From: Primula veris
Lineage: Eukaryota > Streptophyta > Magnoliopsida > Ericales > Primulaceae
DNA length: 64,000 nt
Assembly (NCBI GenBank): GCA_963682055.1
Contig: OY821741.1
Coordinates: forward strand, 24,746,711 to 24,810,710
Direction of reading: 5' to 3'
The notes beneath the pieces were generated by a model that worked only from the letters and a program-made list of their open reading frames with translations, made no database searches and was not told where the DNA came from. This document shows, piece after piece, positions 1 through 10,911 of this stretch; the first letter of the stretch is position 1, and every line of letters begins with the position of its first letter. The translations under genes and the position numbers were made by a program.

Positions 1-2518
1 AAATTTTACCTGAATCCCATCAAGGACTAAAATCCGTTTTAGAGAGGGAAACAATTTGCACCAGTCCTCTTCTTGCAAGCTACCGTCCAGATTAGAGAAT
101 GTTGAAGGAATCTTCATCAAAGCAATTGCATCTAAAGAATCAGGTGATTCTAATCCAGATAGCTTCTTCATGACCGCTGAGCTAACACGGAGAGTAGTAA
201 GGGGAAGAGCATTTAAACCATGAGGAACCTCAGCTTTATCGAGTACAATTAAGCAATTAACCGTAGTGGCTGAGTCCTGATTTAATTCACAATAACTATA
301 TACTTCCCTGTGAAAATTCACATGTTATTTGTTAGTATTGCATGTTCACCTACACCACGAGCAACGATTCCTTTCACTTTCATTACCATTAGAAAATCAT
401 GTGATTTTTGTTTCTTAGTTCTTTAGTGCAGAAAAACAAGCAACATGAGTAACTAAGTCCATGAGCAAGGATATATATCATCAAGCCATATTACCAACAT
501 ATGAAAACAAAAACTTAATGAGAGGAAGAGCAGCATTTTGTTGGTCAGATTTTGTGGCGGTACTAAATTAGAAATGACAAGAAAGGATTTAAGTTTGTGA
601 AACTTGGACCACAACAGGTAGAACAAATGTCAATTACTAGTATACCAAGAAAAAATAAATTCAAACGCTATAGGTGATGGATCAACACCCTTGTTTTTTC
701 TTTGACTCGCCGCTTTGTGTAGGTAAAACACAAACTCAATAAACAAGAGTTGTGGCCTCACATACATTACTGGTCAGATAAATGTGAAATTTCGTATCAA
801 ATAAATCTGAAGCATAATATGAGAGAATAATCGACAACTAAAGCCATATACTTTCCACTAAAAGGAATGATTTAATACTTCCAGTAACCGAATTAGGATT
901 GTAGCATATAGAATCCAGTTATATAAAGATGGCCCTATGTTTTGATTATAAAAACTTACATCCTATTGTTGGTAGTTTATGGCTTTGGTAGGATCCTGTA
1001 ATCCGATTGCAAAAGCTAATGGGACTATAATGGGACCAGAACGCATAATGGGACTATCTTCAACCAAGAAAAGCTAAATATCCATCACAATTGCACCAGA
1101 ACGTATTTCTAACATTTACTTTACAAAAAACTAAACAAAAATTCAAAAACCAAATATAGATTTGGCCCGCATTCCTTGAGAATGAATAACTTATGATTTT
1201 TAACTTCATCCAATGCTAGGCCATTAATCCAAAATCTGAAGTGGTAATGGTATCTAAAATCGAAAATATTTAATTGTCAAAAGCTGTTTCATTCCTTATG
1301 TGGGCTTCTTGGTGCATATTATAAGCAACTAGGTCGAGTTACTCCAGACTAAATAAAATTTGAAGTTGAGGAGCTTTATCCTTCAAGTTTTTCTGCCTAG
1401 AAATGCAAAAAACTCAGCTCTTACTCTCTCACCTAGATAAATTGCACCTTATGAGGAACTTAAAGATTTGCCAAGTTTAAGGCGGAGACCATAGGCTTGT
1501 TTTGGTGAAATTTTTGTTTATTTGGTTAGTTGCTTATAAGTTTCGATGTCCTTGGGAAATTAAGGTTAAAAGTTGAAATATCTTTTTGTTTTCGACAGTG
1601 AATAGCCACAAAAAGGTTTAAGCTTATTGAACCCCTACTTTTTTCTCTGCCTCAAGTAAGCTACCGTGTACTTTTTTTTAAAGTACTAACCACCTTACAT
1701 TTTGATATGCACTGATAAAATTAGCTAACCTCCATACCCATTTTAGTACTCTATCAAGTACATACCACGAACTAATACTTCTGGTTACATACGTGAGACT
1801 TATCTGTTTAGGAAAAATAAGGACTAATTAGGATATGTTATGTATATTTTTTTTATAGTCAGTGTGTCAATATACATCAATGGGATATAAGGGGCCTGTA
1901 TGAGAATTATTAAGAACGTTTCTTGTTCATTTGTCCACAGTTCTTTTTATTACTACAGGCTAACTATTCGCCGTATCCGTATCATTTAGAATTTCAATTA
2001 TTTGCATATTCCGTACCCATATAGCTTTGTAGATTAGTAGCCTCACATTTTGTGTAATGACAACTTATATGGCTTTAATATCTAGGGTAGTGATGGAACA
2101 GCATGGGGTCCGACGAGCCCCTTTATTCTTATTTAATTGGCTCAAGGCTTATTGTCTTTCCTTTTTTATTATTATTAGACTAATTCTACTTTTACGTTTA
2201 GTTTGTCGTATTCGCAATTAGGGTTTCTGGGTGTTTCCTCATTGCGAAAGTGGCCACTTTCTCATTAGTTTATGCATGAATAAATAATAGCGCTTTGAGC
2301 GTCCATTACCACTCTTTGGTAAATTTTATTCTTAAGTTAGTAGATATTAAGTTTGGTAATTGGGTTTAACCTAGATGGTGGCTTGAATCCATCATGTAGG
2401 TTTTCTATTAGCAGCAACAAGGGAAGTAAGTAGGTAGGCTCGTATAGGAAATGAAAAATATAATATAGAATATCAGCCTCTGCCATTTCCAATTCATGGT
2501 TCCACTGACAACAACCTA

Positions 2519-2572
<54 letters not shown>

Positions 2573-3476
2573 TGATGATGATGATGATGATAATAAAAAT
2601 ATAACGTATTAAAAAGAAGAGAAACTAGTACTGTGAACAACCTAGGTGGCGGCCTTAATCCATCAGGTATGTTTTCAATTAACAACAACAACACTAATAG
2701 TAATATATTAAATTGGATTGATTTTAACCATGGGTTTATAATAATTAAGCATATGTAATAAATGATCATTTTTCCAAGATAACTAAGTTGGGTAAGGTTG
2801 TACCGTGAACGACCTTGGGGTGGTGGCCATATTTTTAACTAACAACAACAACAACAATAATAATAATAATAGTAATACATGAAATTGAAGAGAGAAAGAA
2901 TAGGGAAAAAGAAGAAAGACCTAATAGGGGTGGAGCCAAGAACAAATCTTTGAGCCTCCTCCATTGAGGTGAATTTCTTTTAAAGTTGGTAGATAACTAA
3001 CTAAGTTGGGTAATTGGGTTGTACCCACAAGAAACTAACTAGGTGGAGACAGTCGGGACTCATTCTAATGAAAACAAATTATTCAACTCAAAAAATTATA
3101 TAGAATATCGGCCCCTTCTACAGTGGAGACAAGTTGTAGAGTGAACAACCTAGGTGGTGGCCTTAATCCATCAGTTAAGTTAGGTATTCAACTAATAATA
3201 ATAATAATAATAATAGAATAAAAGAAGGTAAGTAAACCTAATAGGGGTGGAGCCAATGAGTAAAGCAGAAGAATGAAAGTGACGATATGATGAGCTCAGC
3301 CTCAGCTTCACACAATGTTTCACAAATCTATTATCAGTGCTGCTTATCACTCTTACTTTCTCCTCTTTTTTAACACCTTCTTTTCTTCTTTCATTATTAT
3401 TATTATTTGATATCTTTTTCTGTTTTATTATTATTATTGGCGCAACAAACTCACTACTTATTATCATATTTACCAT
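1..3476 (-). CDS. SpoU-family RNA 2'-O-methyltransferase, copy A (5' two exons; partial)
   Basis: Exon 1 is 3476-3238 and exon 2 is 307-10, both on the minus strand. Exon 1 ends in the first two bases of an arginine codon and exon 2 supplies the third, so the reading frame is kept. The donor after exon 1 reads AG|GTTTAC, the acceptor before exon 2 is TTTTCACAG, and the donor after exon 2 is CAG|GTAAAA. Exon 1 encodes the family's N-terminal segment (FVKHCVKLRLSSSYR, then LLIGSTPI). Exon 2 encodes the linker up to RILVLDGIQ, directly before SpoU motif 1. The catalytic exons lie left of the window. The sequence is the same as copy B here apart from trivial changes, so the gene may be functional, but I cannot see its 3' half. 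Confidence 0.8.
2310..3215. repeat. Diverged tandem units with AAC/AAT tracts in SpoU intron 1 (copy A)
   Basis: A motif like AACCTAGGTGGTGGCCTTAA plus ATCCATCA recurs in diverged form about five times (near 2366, 2640, 2805, 3035 and 3145). It is preceded by GTGAACAAC or a GGGTTGTACC-like stretch and often followed by AACAACAAC or AATAATAAT. The same set is in copy B at about 19090-19990. It looks like amplification of an intronic unit ending in a triplet microsatellite. Confidence 0.6.
2520..2592. repeat. (AAT)n(GAT)n microsatellite, copy A
   Basis: Continuous ATA/AAT triplets are followed by about seven GAT triplets. The homologue in copy B is 19303-19372, slightly shorter. Read on the minus strand this makes runs of Tyr/His codons that look like an ORF but are not coding. 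Confidence 0.95.
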
Positions 3477-3649
3477 TCCCTTTCTCTTTCCTCCCCTCTT
3501 TCTTGTTTTTTAAAATGATTACTTTTACAAACACCTCTCTTTCACTCTCCTCCTCTTCTTTTCTCTCTTTCTCCGCCCCCTCCCTCTTAACATTTACCAA
3601 AACACAATTTATATCTAAGTTTTTTTTTACCTTTAATTTTTAATTAAAT

Positions 3650-4396
3650 TAGCCGTGTCAAAATAGATCCACACTCAAAAATCCATCTTAACTTTTTTCG
3701 AAACCAAAAAATCGATAACCGCTATAAACCGAATGAAGTTTTGGCTAGATCGAGACCGATGGTTACGGTTTGGTTTGGGTTTCGAAACTATAACCGTCAA
3801 CCTGACCCAAAAACCGAATCGTTAAATCCGAACAATATCCGAAAAGTAACCAATGTTTATATATAACATACGTAAATATATGTTATATAATATTTATATA
3901 TTTATATTAGCTAAAAAATACACACACACAAATATTGTATAATGTATAATGTGTAAATTTTAAATGAAATTTATAAGTTACAATGTTCTAAAATTTGTTC
4001 AACATTAATAATACATTCTAATTTTCTTTTAATTCAGAAATTTTATTAACATATTTCTTATATAATAAGTTTTTAGCAAAAATTTACAACAAAAGAAAAT
4101 TAGTATAAAAACAAAACAAATAAAAATCAATTACAATTACAATTTTGAAGTAAAAAAATTTACTTACACAAAAAAAAATCTAAAAGTTGGTTAAAATCAA
4201 AATATCCGAAAACCGAAAACCGCTTGACCGATCGCATATTTAGGTACCGGGCGATTATTCTGCATAGTTTTATTCTTAAAAAACCCAATCGAACACGACT
4301 GTAGATTTTCTAAGACCCGAAGATAACCGAAACCGAACCAAACGAAACTGAAAGTTTTTGTTTTGGGTGGGTAGGTGGTCAAAATTACCAGTCCTA
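3650..4396. mobile_element. Non-autonomous hAT-like element (copy A)
   Basis: The left end reads TAGCCGTGTCAAAATAGATCC (first 20 bases fit the hAT pattern TAG..TGTCAAAAT). The right end, reverse-complemented, reads TAGGACTGGTAATTTTGACC. Subterminal zones are full of CCGAAACC/AACCGAAAACCG-type repeats in opposite orientations, typical of hAT transposase-binding arrays. The interior is AT-rich without coding capacity. No clean 8-bp target duplication remains, so the ends are probable rather than proven. Confidence 0.5.
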
Positions 4397-4506
4397 TGTT
4401 TAAGTTAGTTATTCTTGGTTCATTAATTAATAGGTGTTTGATTTTTATTGGATGACAAACCCTTGCTTTTAGTAGATCGGATTTACGGGTAAAATGAAAA
4501 TAACCC

Positions 4507-4864
4507 GGGATTTAAACACTTTATACCTCCTTTGCAATACATTTTACATTTTTTTCAATTAAATACCTTGTACTAGTAAAAGTTCAATTTAGTACTCGTA
4601 ACTATCAAAATCATTTAATTTAATTCTTTTTTGTCACTTTATCAATAAAAAGTGATGTGGCAATGACGTCATTACTGCCACGTGAGTAGAATTTGAACAT
4701 TTTAATACCTTTTACAATACTTTTTTTTTTCAATTTAGTACCTCAAAATATCAAAATTAGTTAAGTAGTTGACGGATGGGGTAATAAATTGAGTGATTTT
4801 GATAGTCGAAGGTACTAAATTGAGAAAAATATATTGTACAAGGTATTAAACTGTATAAATCCCC
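4507..4864. mobile_element. Mutator-like MITE with 9-bp target duplication (copy A)
   Basis: The terminal inverted repeats are GGGATTTAAACACTTTATAC on the left and, reverse-complemented, GGGGATTTATACAGTTTAAT on the right. AAATAACCC is directly repeated on both sides (4498-4506 and 4865-4873). A 9-bp duplication is the Mutator superfamily size. Inner parts repeat CAATTTAGTACCT and TATCAAAATCA-like motifs in both orientations around a central ACGTCA segment. There is no coding capacity. Confidence 0.75.
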
Positions 4865-5228
4865 AAATAACCCCGATGAACTAATATTTCTTGCAATTAA
4901 GCCCATAAACTATCAGATTTCTACAACTAACACTTAAGTTTCATCTTTAAAATGACATAAGTTTTTGTTATGTTGTTCGTTTTACAAAAATATTTGTTCC
5001 ATATATATATACTTTGTCAATTCACACGAGTTAAGATAAAAATTAGGTATAATGCCTCATAAGTAACACTTTTCAACTTATATTCCCACTAACTATTTAA
5101 GATAATTTACATTCCTCTTAGGTGTCACTTTCTTTTACTATATATATTTAATTATTTTTATTTTTTTTTCATTCGAGTTCTTCTCCTGCATTAAAATATC
5201 TTTCTCTCTCCCTCTCTCCATCTCTATA

Positions 5229-5232
5229 TCTG

Positions 5233-5273
<41 letters not shown>

Positions 5274-5275
5274 CT
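5229..5275. repeat. (TC)n(TA)n microsatellite (copy A)
   Basis: A CT run is followed by a TA run just before an ATG-containing GC-richer stretch (5278-5520). It is shorter in copy B (about 22000-22033). Such CT/TA tracts are common in plant promoters and 5' leaders, but no gene can be established downstream. Confidence 0.85.
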
Positions 5276-5610
5276 CCATGTTGCCATCAGCGGAGATGAT
5301 CTCTTCTCCGACGATCTTCCTTCTTCTCCGACGACCTTGCTGCTTCTCCGACGACAAATTCGACAGCTGGCAGAGGAGGGCTCGTGACGGAGGTATGTTG
5401 CAAGGGGATTGGAGGCAATGGTAGTCGAGACAGTGTTGGCGTTATAGGGCAGTGATGACGTGGAGGACGATGATGACGTGTATGGGTCTAGGGTTTCGGT
5501 TTGGGAAGAGATTCGACAAATCTGAAATTCTCCAACATATGTTTAATATTTTGTTGTCTACTGTATATTAATTGCTGGACAAATGGTAGTGTGTACTGTG
5601 TATCTGTTGG

Positions 5611-5870
5611 CTGGTTTGGTTGTAGCTTTTAAGCTCAATCCTTTTTGCTTGTTTGCTACGAGTTGTCTTAAATTCGGTGGGGGGACCCGTAGAAAGGGGG
5701 ACGACCCACTATTTTGTTGTTGGGTCAGTATTTTTATTTTTAGTTGGCTTGAAAGTGAGTATTTTATTCAAGACTAAAATATTAGCTCGAAAATTTTTGT
5801 TGAAACTCTCCACTTTTTTCCTAGTCTCGAATTGGCCTGTTTTTTTGCCTAAAAACTGCAGCCAAACAAG
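5611..5870. mobile_element. MITE with about 24-bp inverted ends (copy A)
   Basis: The left end CTGGTTTGGTTGTAGCTTTT pairs with the right end, which reverse-complemented reads CTTGTTTGGCTGCAGTTTTT. About 20 of 24 positions match. The element is about 260 bp with no coding capacity. The GTTTGG-start ends resemble hAT- or Harbinger-type MITEs. No convincing target duplication was found. Confidence 0.5.
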
Positions 5871-6094
5871 TTTTTGAAGTTTTTTTTTATTTTCTAGAAG
5901 ACGTATAATTTCAATAGTTTTCTCAGTATGTGGTTTATTTATTTACGGTGTTTCTTCTTTTTGCTGGGTGAATTTAAAAGGTTTGTTATATAGTGAAACT
6001 GAACAAATAACCAAAAAAGTGCACATGTTATTTTTAAGAAGAAACACCCCTTTTATCATGAGATTGCTATATTTCTCTATCATATCTAGCACAT

Positions 6095-7274
6095 CCAACA
6101 TTATGCACTTTCGACTGTATTATATGCACTTTCGACTGTACTAGATGCACTTTCGAATGAACCAGATGTATATTCAGTGGAACCAAATGCACTTTCAGCC
6201 GAATTAGATGAACTTTCAGCCAAATCAGATGCACTTTCAGCGGAATCAGATGTACTTTCAGCCGAATCAGATACACTTTCAGGCGAATCAGATACACTTT
6301 TGACAAAAGTATAAACACTTTTATTGAAGTATATGCACTTTTGGCTAAACCATATGCACTTTTGGCTAAAACATATGCACTTTCGACTAGACTATATTCA
6401 TTTTCAACCGGACTATATGCACTTTTGATTTAACTATATGTAATTTCGACTAAATTAGATGCACTTTCAGCTGAAGCAAATACACTTTTAGTTGAAATAT
6501 ATGCATACGCACTTTTATTGAACTATATTTACTTTTGACTGAATTGTATGCACTTTCGACGAAAATAGTTGTACTTTCAGTTGAATTGAATGCACTTTCG
6601 ACTCAAGTTTATGCACTTTTGACTGGACTATATGCATTTTTATTGAACTATATACGCTTTTGACTGAACTATATGCACTTTCGACTGAACTATATGTACT
6701 TTCAACTGAACTAAATGCACTTTCAGCTCATTTAGATTAAAGAAAGCAATTTTCATGGAAAACCCACTTTTTGGTGGAAAAATTCCAGTTTTTTATGGGA
6801 AAAGTATCTTTTGATGAAAGAACAGATTTTTCGGTGTAAAAAGTGGTATATTTGTAATTTTTACCATTTTTTATGATTTTCTTAGAAATAATATGTTTTG
6901 TTTTTTTTTTAAATACTTTTTTTTGTGTGATATTTTTCATTTTATGTGATTTATATAAAAATACAATTTTTTGTTTAATTTTTTATAATTTTTTCCATTT
7001 TTTTTTTCCATTTTTTGTGATCTTTGTGATTTTTTTTTATTTTTTGTGATTTTTTTAAATATTTTTTTTTTGTGTTTTTTTTTTTTGTGATTTTTTCTGT
7101 TTTATAGAATTTTCTTATAATTTAAAACTATTTTTTTTTGTTTTATAGAGAGATAAAATATGTGTATTATGTTTTTGGTTGTATTATGGCGTTTTAATAA
7201 ATAAAGTAAATTATAAAAAAATTGTACATGTGGGGAATGTGAACTTAATGAGACAAACAAGACAATTAGGAGAA

Positions 7275-7308
<34 letters not shown>

Positions 7309-7310
7309 TG
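6095..7310. repeat. Foldback-type repeat family, member 1 (copy A)
   Basis: There are about 30 degenerate copies of a 20-21-bp unit of consensus TATATGCACTTTYGACTGAA (6095-6730). A T-rich zone with TTTTTGTGATTTTT motifs follows, and then an end module (GTTGTATTATGGCGTTTTAA, GTGAACTTA). The same module order occurs at 12380-14480, 22855-24190 and 54770-56560. Apparent small ORFs of Tyr-Met-His-Phe or Leu-Lys-Val-His type are translations of the repeat, not genes. Confidence 0.75.
7275..7307. repeat. (AAT)11 microsatellite, copy A
   Basis: Eleven perfect AAT units near the end module of foldback member 1. Copy B has 34 units at the same place. Confidence 0.97.
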
Positions 7311-8177
7311 AACTCTAAAGCTCAATTTTATTAAAATTCAAGATAATGGTACTGATTTATAATGCGAACATTAAATAATAATCTAGTCCAACAAAATAAT
7401 ATAAATAATGAGAACAACTTCTAAAATACAGGGTATAACCATTCCATCCCCCTATTTATAATCTTAGGCTCAAGATTTCTCTCAAGTTAGACATACGGCG
7501 AATCAGGTTATGCCTTCCACGGTCTTATGGAAGCTCAAACACGTACACTCTTCCAATCTCTCACGAACCCTATCACGATCATGTGAAACCCCGATCAAAC
7601 TCTTCCAAACCTTCAATCGATTGCCTTTCCGGATCGAGCTTCAGACAAAAGCAACAACCCAAAAAAACCTTAATGTCTCCTCCTATAACCACATAACGTG
7701 TCTACCTTGTCAATGAAAATTAAGACATAAAATTAACCATTTGTTCTCACTGCCTCTTTTACCATGAGCACTCGGTCGCCCAACCAAAAGACTTCACGTC
7801 TTTGAGTTACCATTCTTTGGATTTGTGTTTAATTCATATTGGAAACATGCATAACATATAAATATTAACCAATAAGTTATCACAACTCACAAAGCATATA
7901 AAATATGCTTATAAAGTAAATAACGCCATAATGAGTTCATATAGGAGCAAGAATAAAATTAACAAAAAATAATATATTAAAATTTATTAACAAAAGTATA
8001 GAGAGTACCAAAAATCCGGTTGCAAACTTACAAAAATTAAAAGGGTACAAATTGAGTGTTTAAATGGGGAAACGATAAAAGAAGAGGGAAAATAAAAAGA
8101 GGTTGAAGCAAAATTTCTGAAAGAGGCAGAACAGAAAAGTTTCTTAAATTATGCTATGAAACACTCAAAAGACTATC
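7311..8177. other. AT-rich intergenic DNA, copy A (same in copy B 24180-25048)
   Basis: No gene is supported. A 68-codon ORF at 7510-7716 is identical in both copies, but this only reflects the recent duplication. It has no recognisable motif. Confidence 0.6.
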
Positions 8178-8440
8178 TGAATATGACATATTAGAGTAAT
8201 AAACGCTTAGTAGTAATTCCTAACACTTGTGCAATTATGTTTTCACACAACTTCTGAAATTGAAATATAAATATATAACTAGGATTTTATTGAAAAATAT
8301 CATTGAGTACTGTCAACTCATACATTTTATGAAGTAGGTTTTAATTACAAAAATGTGAGTAATTTTATGAATATGACACATTAGAGTAATAAACGTTTAG
8401 TAATTCCCAACACTTATGAAGTTATGTTTTCACACAAGGC
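8178..8440. repeat. Short tandem duplication flanking the LTR insertion site (copy A)
   Basis: About 70 bases starting ATATGACATATTAGAGTAAT recur 190 bases later (from 8371). The stretch TGTTTTCACACAACTTCTGA recurs a third time, diverged, right of the solo LTR in copy B (about 25979). The LTR therefore inserted into an already repeated host sequence. Confidence 0.7.
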
Positions 8441-8497
8441 AAGTTTAAGGATAACAATAACTATCATTTCACACAAGGCAAGTTCTTCCACATTTTT

Positions 8498-9069
8498 TGA
8501 TAAAACCATAACTTTTGGCGATCACGTTAGGCTTTTCAACAATATAATAATGGTAAATCAACGGTAAATAATGGACATTTCTTGGTCTTTATTATTGGTC
8601 GGATTATTACACTTATTCGGATTGCTACACTTGCTCGGATTAGTACTTCTTTATTACAATTGTGCTCGATTTGACTGTTTAATCTCTTATCTTGGTCGTT
8701 CTTCTTTCTCTTCGATACTCGGCTCTCTTGCTGTTCGGGTTGCTTCTTTTCAGGCTAAGCTTTGACTAGTTTCTCTCTTTTCTCAACTTCTCTCTATATT
8801 TTTTGGAGATATTTTCTGGTCCTTTTCTAGGAGGGGTAGTTGGTTATTTATAGGCAACTATGCTTTCTAGGATGTTGACAAATGTCTCCATCTCAGGGGG
8901 TTTTTCAGATATGGGTCCCTAGTTAAGTGGGCTTGGGCTTTTGATAGATACTACCTTATTCTCTTATGAAAGGCATGTGATGACCCATTTAAGCGTTGGA
9001 TACCCATTTATAAAGTGGATTGATTATTACCCGAATAGAATATTCGGGTCTACTTTTTATGTTCTATCA
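8498..9069 (-). repeat. 3' LTR of the truncated Tat-type element
   Basis: On the minus strand it starts TGATAGAACA and ends GGTTTTATCA, 572 bp. It contains a TATA box (TATAAATA, plus coordinates about 8847-8854) and GAATATTCGGGT-like palindromic sequence near its 5' end, as in the 569-bp LTRs of the complete element. Confidence 0.85.
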
Positions 9070-9252
9070 AGTGCTCCCTGACTTCCTCGGCGTGGTTTCC
9101 ATGTCGAGGGAGTCATGCTCGGTCTGTCGAGGATATTACTTCGGTCTCGTCGTTCCCAATGCTTCGTTGAGAAACGTTATAGATTTATGACGGTTCCTTG
9201 GGGGGCCCATTTAAAGTTTCCTATCCTAATATCTTTCTTCGAGGAAAACTCC

Positions 9253-9260
9253 TATAAAGG
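9253..9260 (+). promoter_or_regulatory. TATA box of small gene 9313
   Basis: TATAAAGG lies 60 bases before the ATG. Equivalent boxes precede the other small genes, which suggests individual RNA polymerase II promoters. Confidence 0.5.
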
Positions 9261-9312
9261 AGAGTGCCCCCTCCATAATTAGGCATTTTATTACTACTTT
9301 GCTCGTGACGTA

Positions 9313-9633
9313 ATGGCTTTCTCTGGTTCTACTGGTGAGAGCTCCTTTAATTATATTTCTTATTTAAAAACTGAGATCAAGAAATCTCGTACCGCGAATA
9401 AGAAACTCGTGGCCAAGATTTCAGACTACAAGAAAAGGTTGTCCGACATGGATTCTGCTCATCATGTGACGATGGCCGATCGGGATTGGGCTTACGAGCG
9501 TATAAAGAGGCTCGAGGCTTATCTGGCTAAGCAAAAGGCAGCAAAAAGGGCCTATAAGCTTGCCTTCAAAGAGTTGCATGCTCGGTCTAAACCGAGTTCG
9601 GATGACGATGAAGAAGGCTCTTCCTCGAAATAA
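9313..9633 (+). CDS. Small coiled-coil protein in antisense cargo of Tat-type element (106 aa)
   Basis: This is an intact ORF, ATG to TAA, transcribed opposite to the retrotransposon. The protein is lysine/arginine-rich with a heptad-like helix over most of its length (YLKTEIKKSRTANKKL, KRLSDMDSAHHVTMADRDWA, then RIKRLEAYL). It has a conserved tail KRAYKLAFKELHARSKPSSD followed by an acidic Ser-rich end. The last about 65 residues are nearly identical in pattern to those of the gene at 42369-42707 in the other Tat element, which shares KRLSDMD.AHHVTMADRDWA. Function is unknown, and I do not recognise the family beyond these homologues. A TATA box sits 60 bases upstream and no intron is needed. 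Confidence 0.7.
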   Translation: MAFSGSTGESSFNYISYLKTEIKKSRTANKKLVAKISDYKKRLSDMDSAHHVTMADRDWAYERIKRLEAYLAKQKAAKRAYKLAFKELHARSKPSSDDDEEGSSSK

Positions 9634-9874
9634 TTAGTCTTTGGTGATTTCTTTGTATCTGGTGTTATCACCAAGTTGTAATCGAATCACGGAAGAATCT
9701 TAATAAAACATATTTTACTTACGTTCCTGTCTGTTTATTTCTTTGATATCTTATTGGATGACTCCATTGGACTTGAATTGCTGTAGTTAACCATAAATGC
9801 TCTGGGGAAGTTCAAGAGGCTTGTCTCTTTTTTTTTGTTTTTGAGATGATCTTTGATCTACCCCTTGTTCTTCT

Positions 9875-9883
9875 TATAAAAAG
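9875..9883 (+). promoter_or_regulatory. TATA box of small gene 9933
   Basis: TATAAAAAG lies 58 bases before the ATG at 9933, at the same relative position as in the neighbouring small genes. Confidence 0.5.
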
Positions 9884-9932
9884 GGGACTGCCCATATATT
9901 CTTTGAGCAGCTCATTCTTTGTTATCGAACAA

Positions 9933-10271
9933 ATGGCTTCTCCTCGTGAAAATAGCGGTGACAATCTTCCTGAATATGTTGCCCATCTCGAGGAGGAGGT
10001 TAGGAAGGCTCGTATCCTTGAAAGGAGGGTTGCTTCTTTAAACATGGAGGCTCGCCGAGCTGCTGAGATGGACGAGCGCTTGAAGGTTATGGAGAGTGAA
10101 TACCAACGGACTTTAATCGACAATATTTGGGCTCGTGCTCGGATCAAAGAGCTTGAACCTTCTAGAAATAGGCACATTGCTTCCAAGAGGGCCTACAAAC
10201 ATGTCCTTAAGGAAGTGTATGCTCGGTCGAATAGGAAGCCAAATGACGAAGCGGGCCCTTCTACAAAATGA
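9933..10271 (+). CDS. Small coiled-coil protein, paralogue of 9313 (112 aa)
   Basis: This is an intact ORF from ATG 9933, the start that matches the MASP start of the homologue at 42707. The N-terminal MASPRENSGDNLPEY and the helix HLEEEVRKARILERRV match the start of the 42369-42707 protein. The C-terminal part repeats the family tail (ARIKELE, SKRAYKHVLKEVYARSNRKP, then Asp/Ser-rich end). The gene is thus a diverged paralogue of 9313-9633, arranged in tandem with it, each with its own TATA box and AT-rich spacer. Homology is clear from the shared block order, but identity between the two is moderate, so the duplication is old. The function is unknown; the predicted fold is an almost continuous coiled coil. 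Confidence 0.7.
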   Translation: MASPRENSGDNLPEYVAHLEEEVRKARILERRVASLNMEARRAAEMDERLKVMESEYQRTLIDNIWARARIKELEPSRNRHIASKRAYKHVLKEVYARSNRKPNDEAGPSTK

Positions 10272-10619
10272 CTTTATTGTTTTTATTGTATTTCCTTTAA
10301 GTTACCTGCCTCTTCTGTAACGAAGTATCAATCAATCAATAAAGACTTTTTTTTCTTGTTTATATCTGAATTACTTTCCCACTGCAATTTATTTTGACTG
10401 CGCACGCTTGTGGCCTCATTAATGCTTTTTCTTGGGTCTTGCGTTTGACCTTATCCATTGAACCTTCTGACTCTTTGTATCTAGGGACCAATGGGATTTC
10501 TTGAGCCTCGTGCATAAAATCTTATTCACCAGAGTTTACTTGAGCTCTGTGCAAAAGATCTTTAACATTTATTTGAACTGCTTCCTTTCCCCAAAATGAC
10601 GCGTGTTTCGATGCCATTA

Positions 10620-10800
10620 TGACTTACCCCCTTTAAATATTGGTAAGAATCCAAGCGTTTCTTGAACAAGAGTGGCTTTTAATTACTCACGCTTTTTTAG
10701 AGCCTTTTGGGAATCCAAACATTTTTTCTTGAACAGACACATCTTTTAATTGCCGTCGCTTCTTAGTACCCATTGGCGAACGGTTGCGACTCTCAATACC
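10620..10800 (+). promoter_or_regulatory. Repeated upstream module before small gene 10912
   Basis: Two diverged copies of a module lie here: GAATCCAAGCGTTTCTTGAA near 10650 with TTTTAATTACTCACGC behind it, and GAATCCAAACATTTTTTCTT near 10711 with TTTTAATTGCCGTCGC behind it. The same module, starting GAATCCAAGAGTTTCTTCTG, precedes the homologous gene in the other Tat element (minus strand, about 42112-42040). Conservation between two families suggests a promoter element. Confidence 0.5.
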
Positions 10801-10911
10801 AGCCCTTATCTAATTGATCTATAAATACCTGCTTACAGCATGGTTATATCCACAACCCTCATCATATTATTTTCTCCCATATACAGATCCTCATCTTATA
10901 ATTTCCTTAAG

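Larger units (their letters stand above)
1..9069. repeat. Large direct duplication, copy A (left end outside window)
   Basis: This stretch matches 16784-25939 almost base for base, with an offset of 16783 at the left that drifts to 16871 through small indels. By eye the copies differ by roughly one substitution per several hundred bases. All features inside (SpoU exons, MITEs, foldback repeat, microsatellites, LTR) occur at homologous places in both copies. The similarity stops at the right end of an LTR: copy A continues into retrotransposon internal sequence, while copy B continues into flanking DNA. The left limit of copy A is beyond the window, so the duplicated unit is longer than 9 kb and probably includes the 3' exons of the SpoU gene. 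Confidence 0.95.

Noticed and set aside
2494..2769. Minus-strand ORF with runs of His and Tyr, present in both duplication copies
   Set aside because: It is a translation of the (AAT)n(GAT)n microsatellite and intron sequence of the SpoU gene.
6067..6318. Repetitive ORF of Leu-Lys-Val-His-Leu-Ile type (also 22827-23099, 12519-12997, 55406-55611)
   Set aside because: These are reading frames through the 20-21-bp foldback array. They open in several frames and both strands because the unit is 21 bases, and they have no start context.
7510..7716. 68-codon ORF identical in both duplication copies
   Set aside because: Identity reflects recent duplication only; no motif, promoter or homologue recognised.
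8571..8765. 64-codon Leu-rich ORF (also 25442-25636)
   Set aside because: It lies inside the LTR on the strand opposite to the element and has no independent support.
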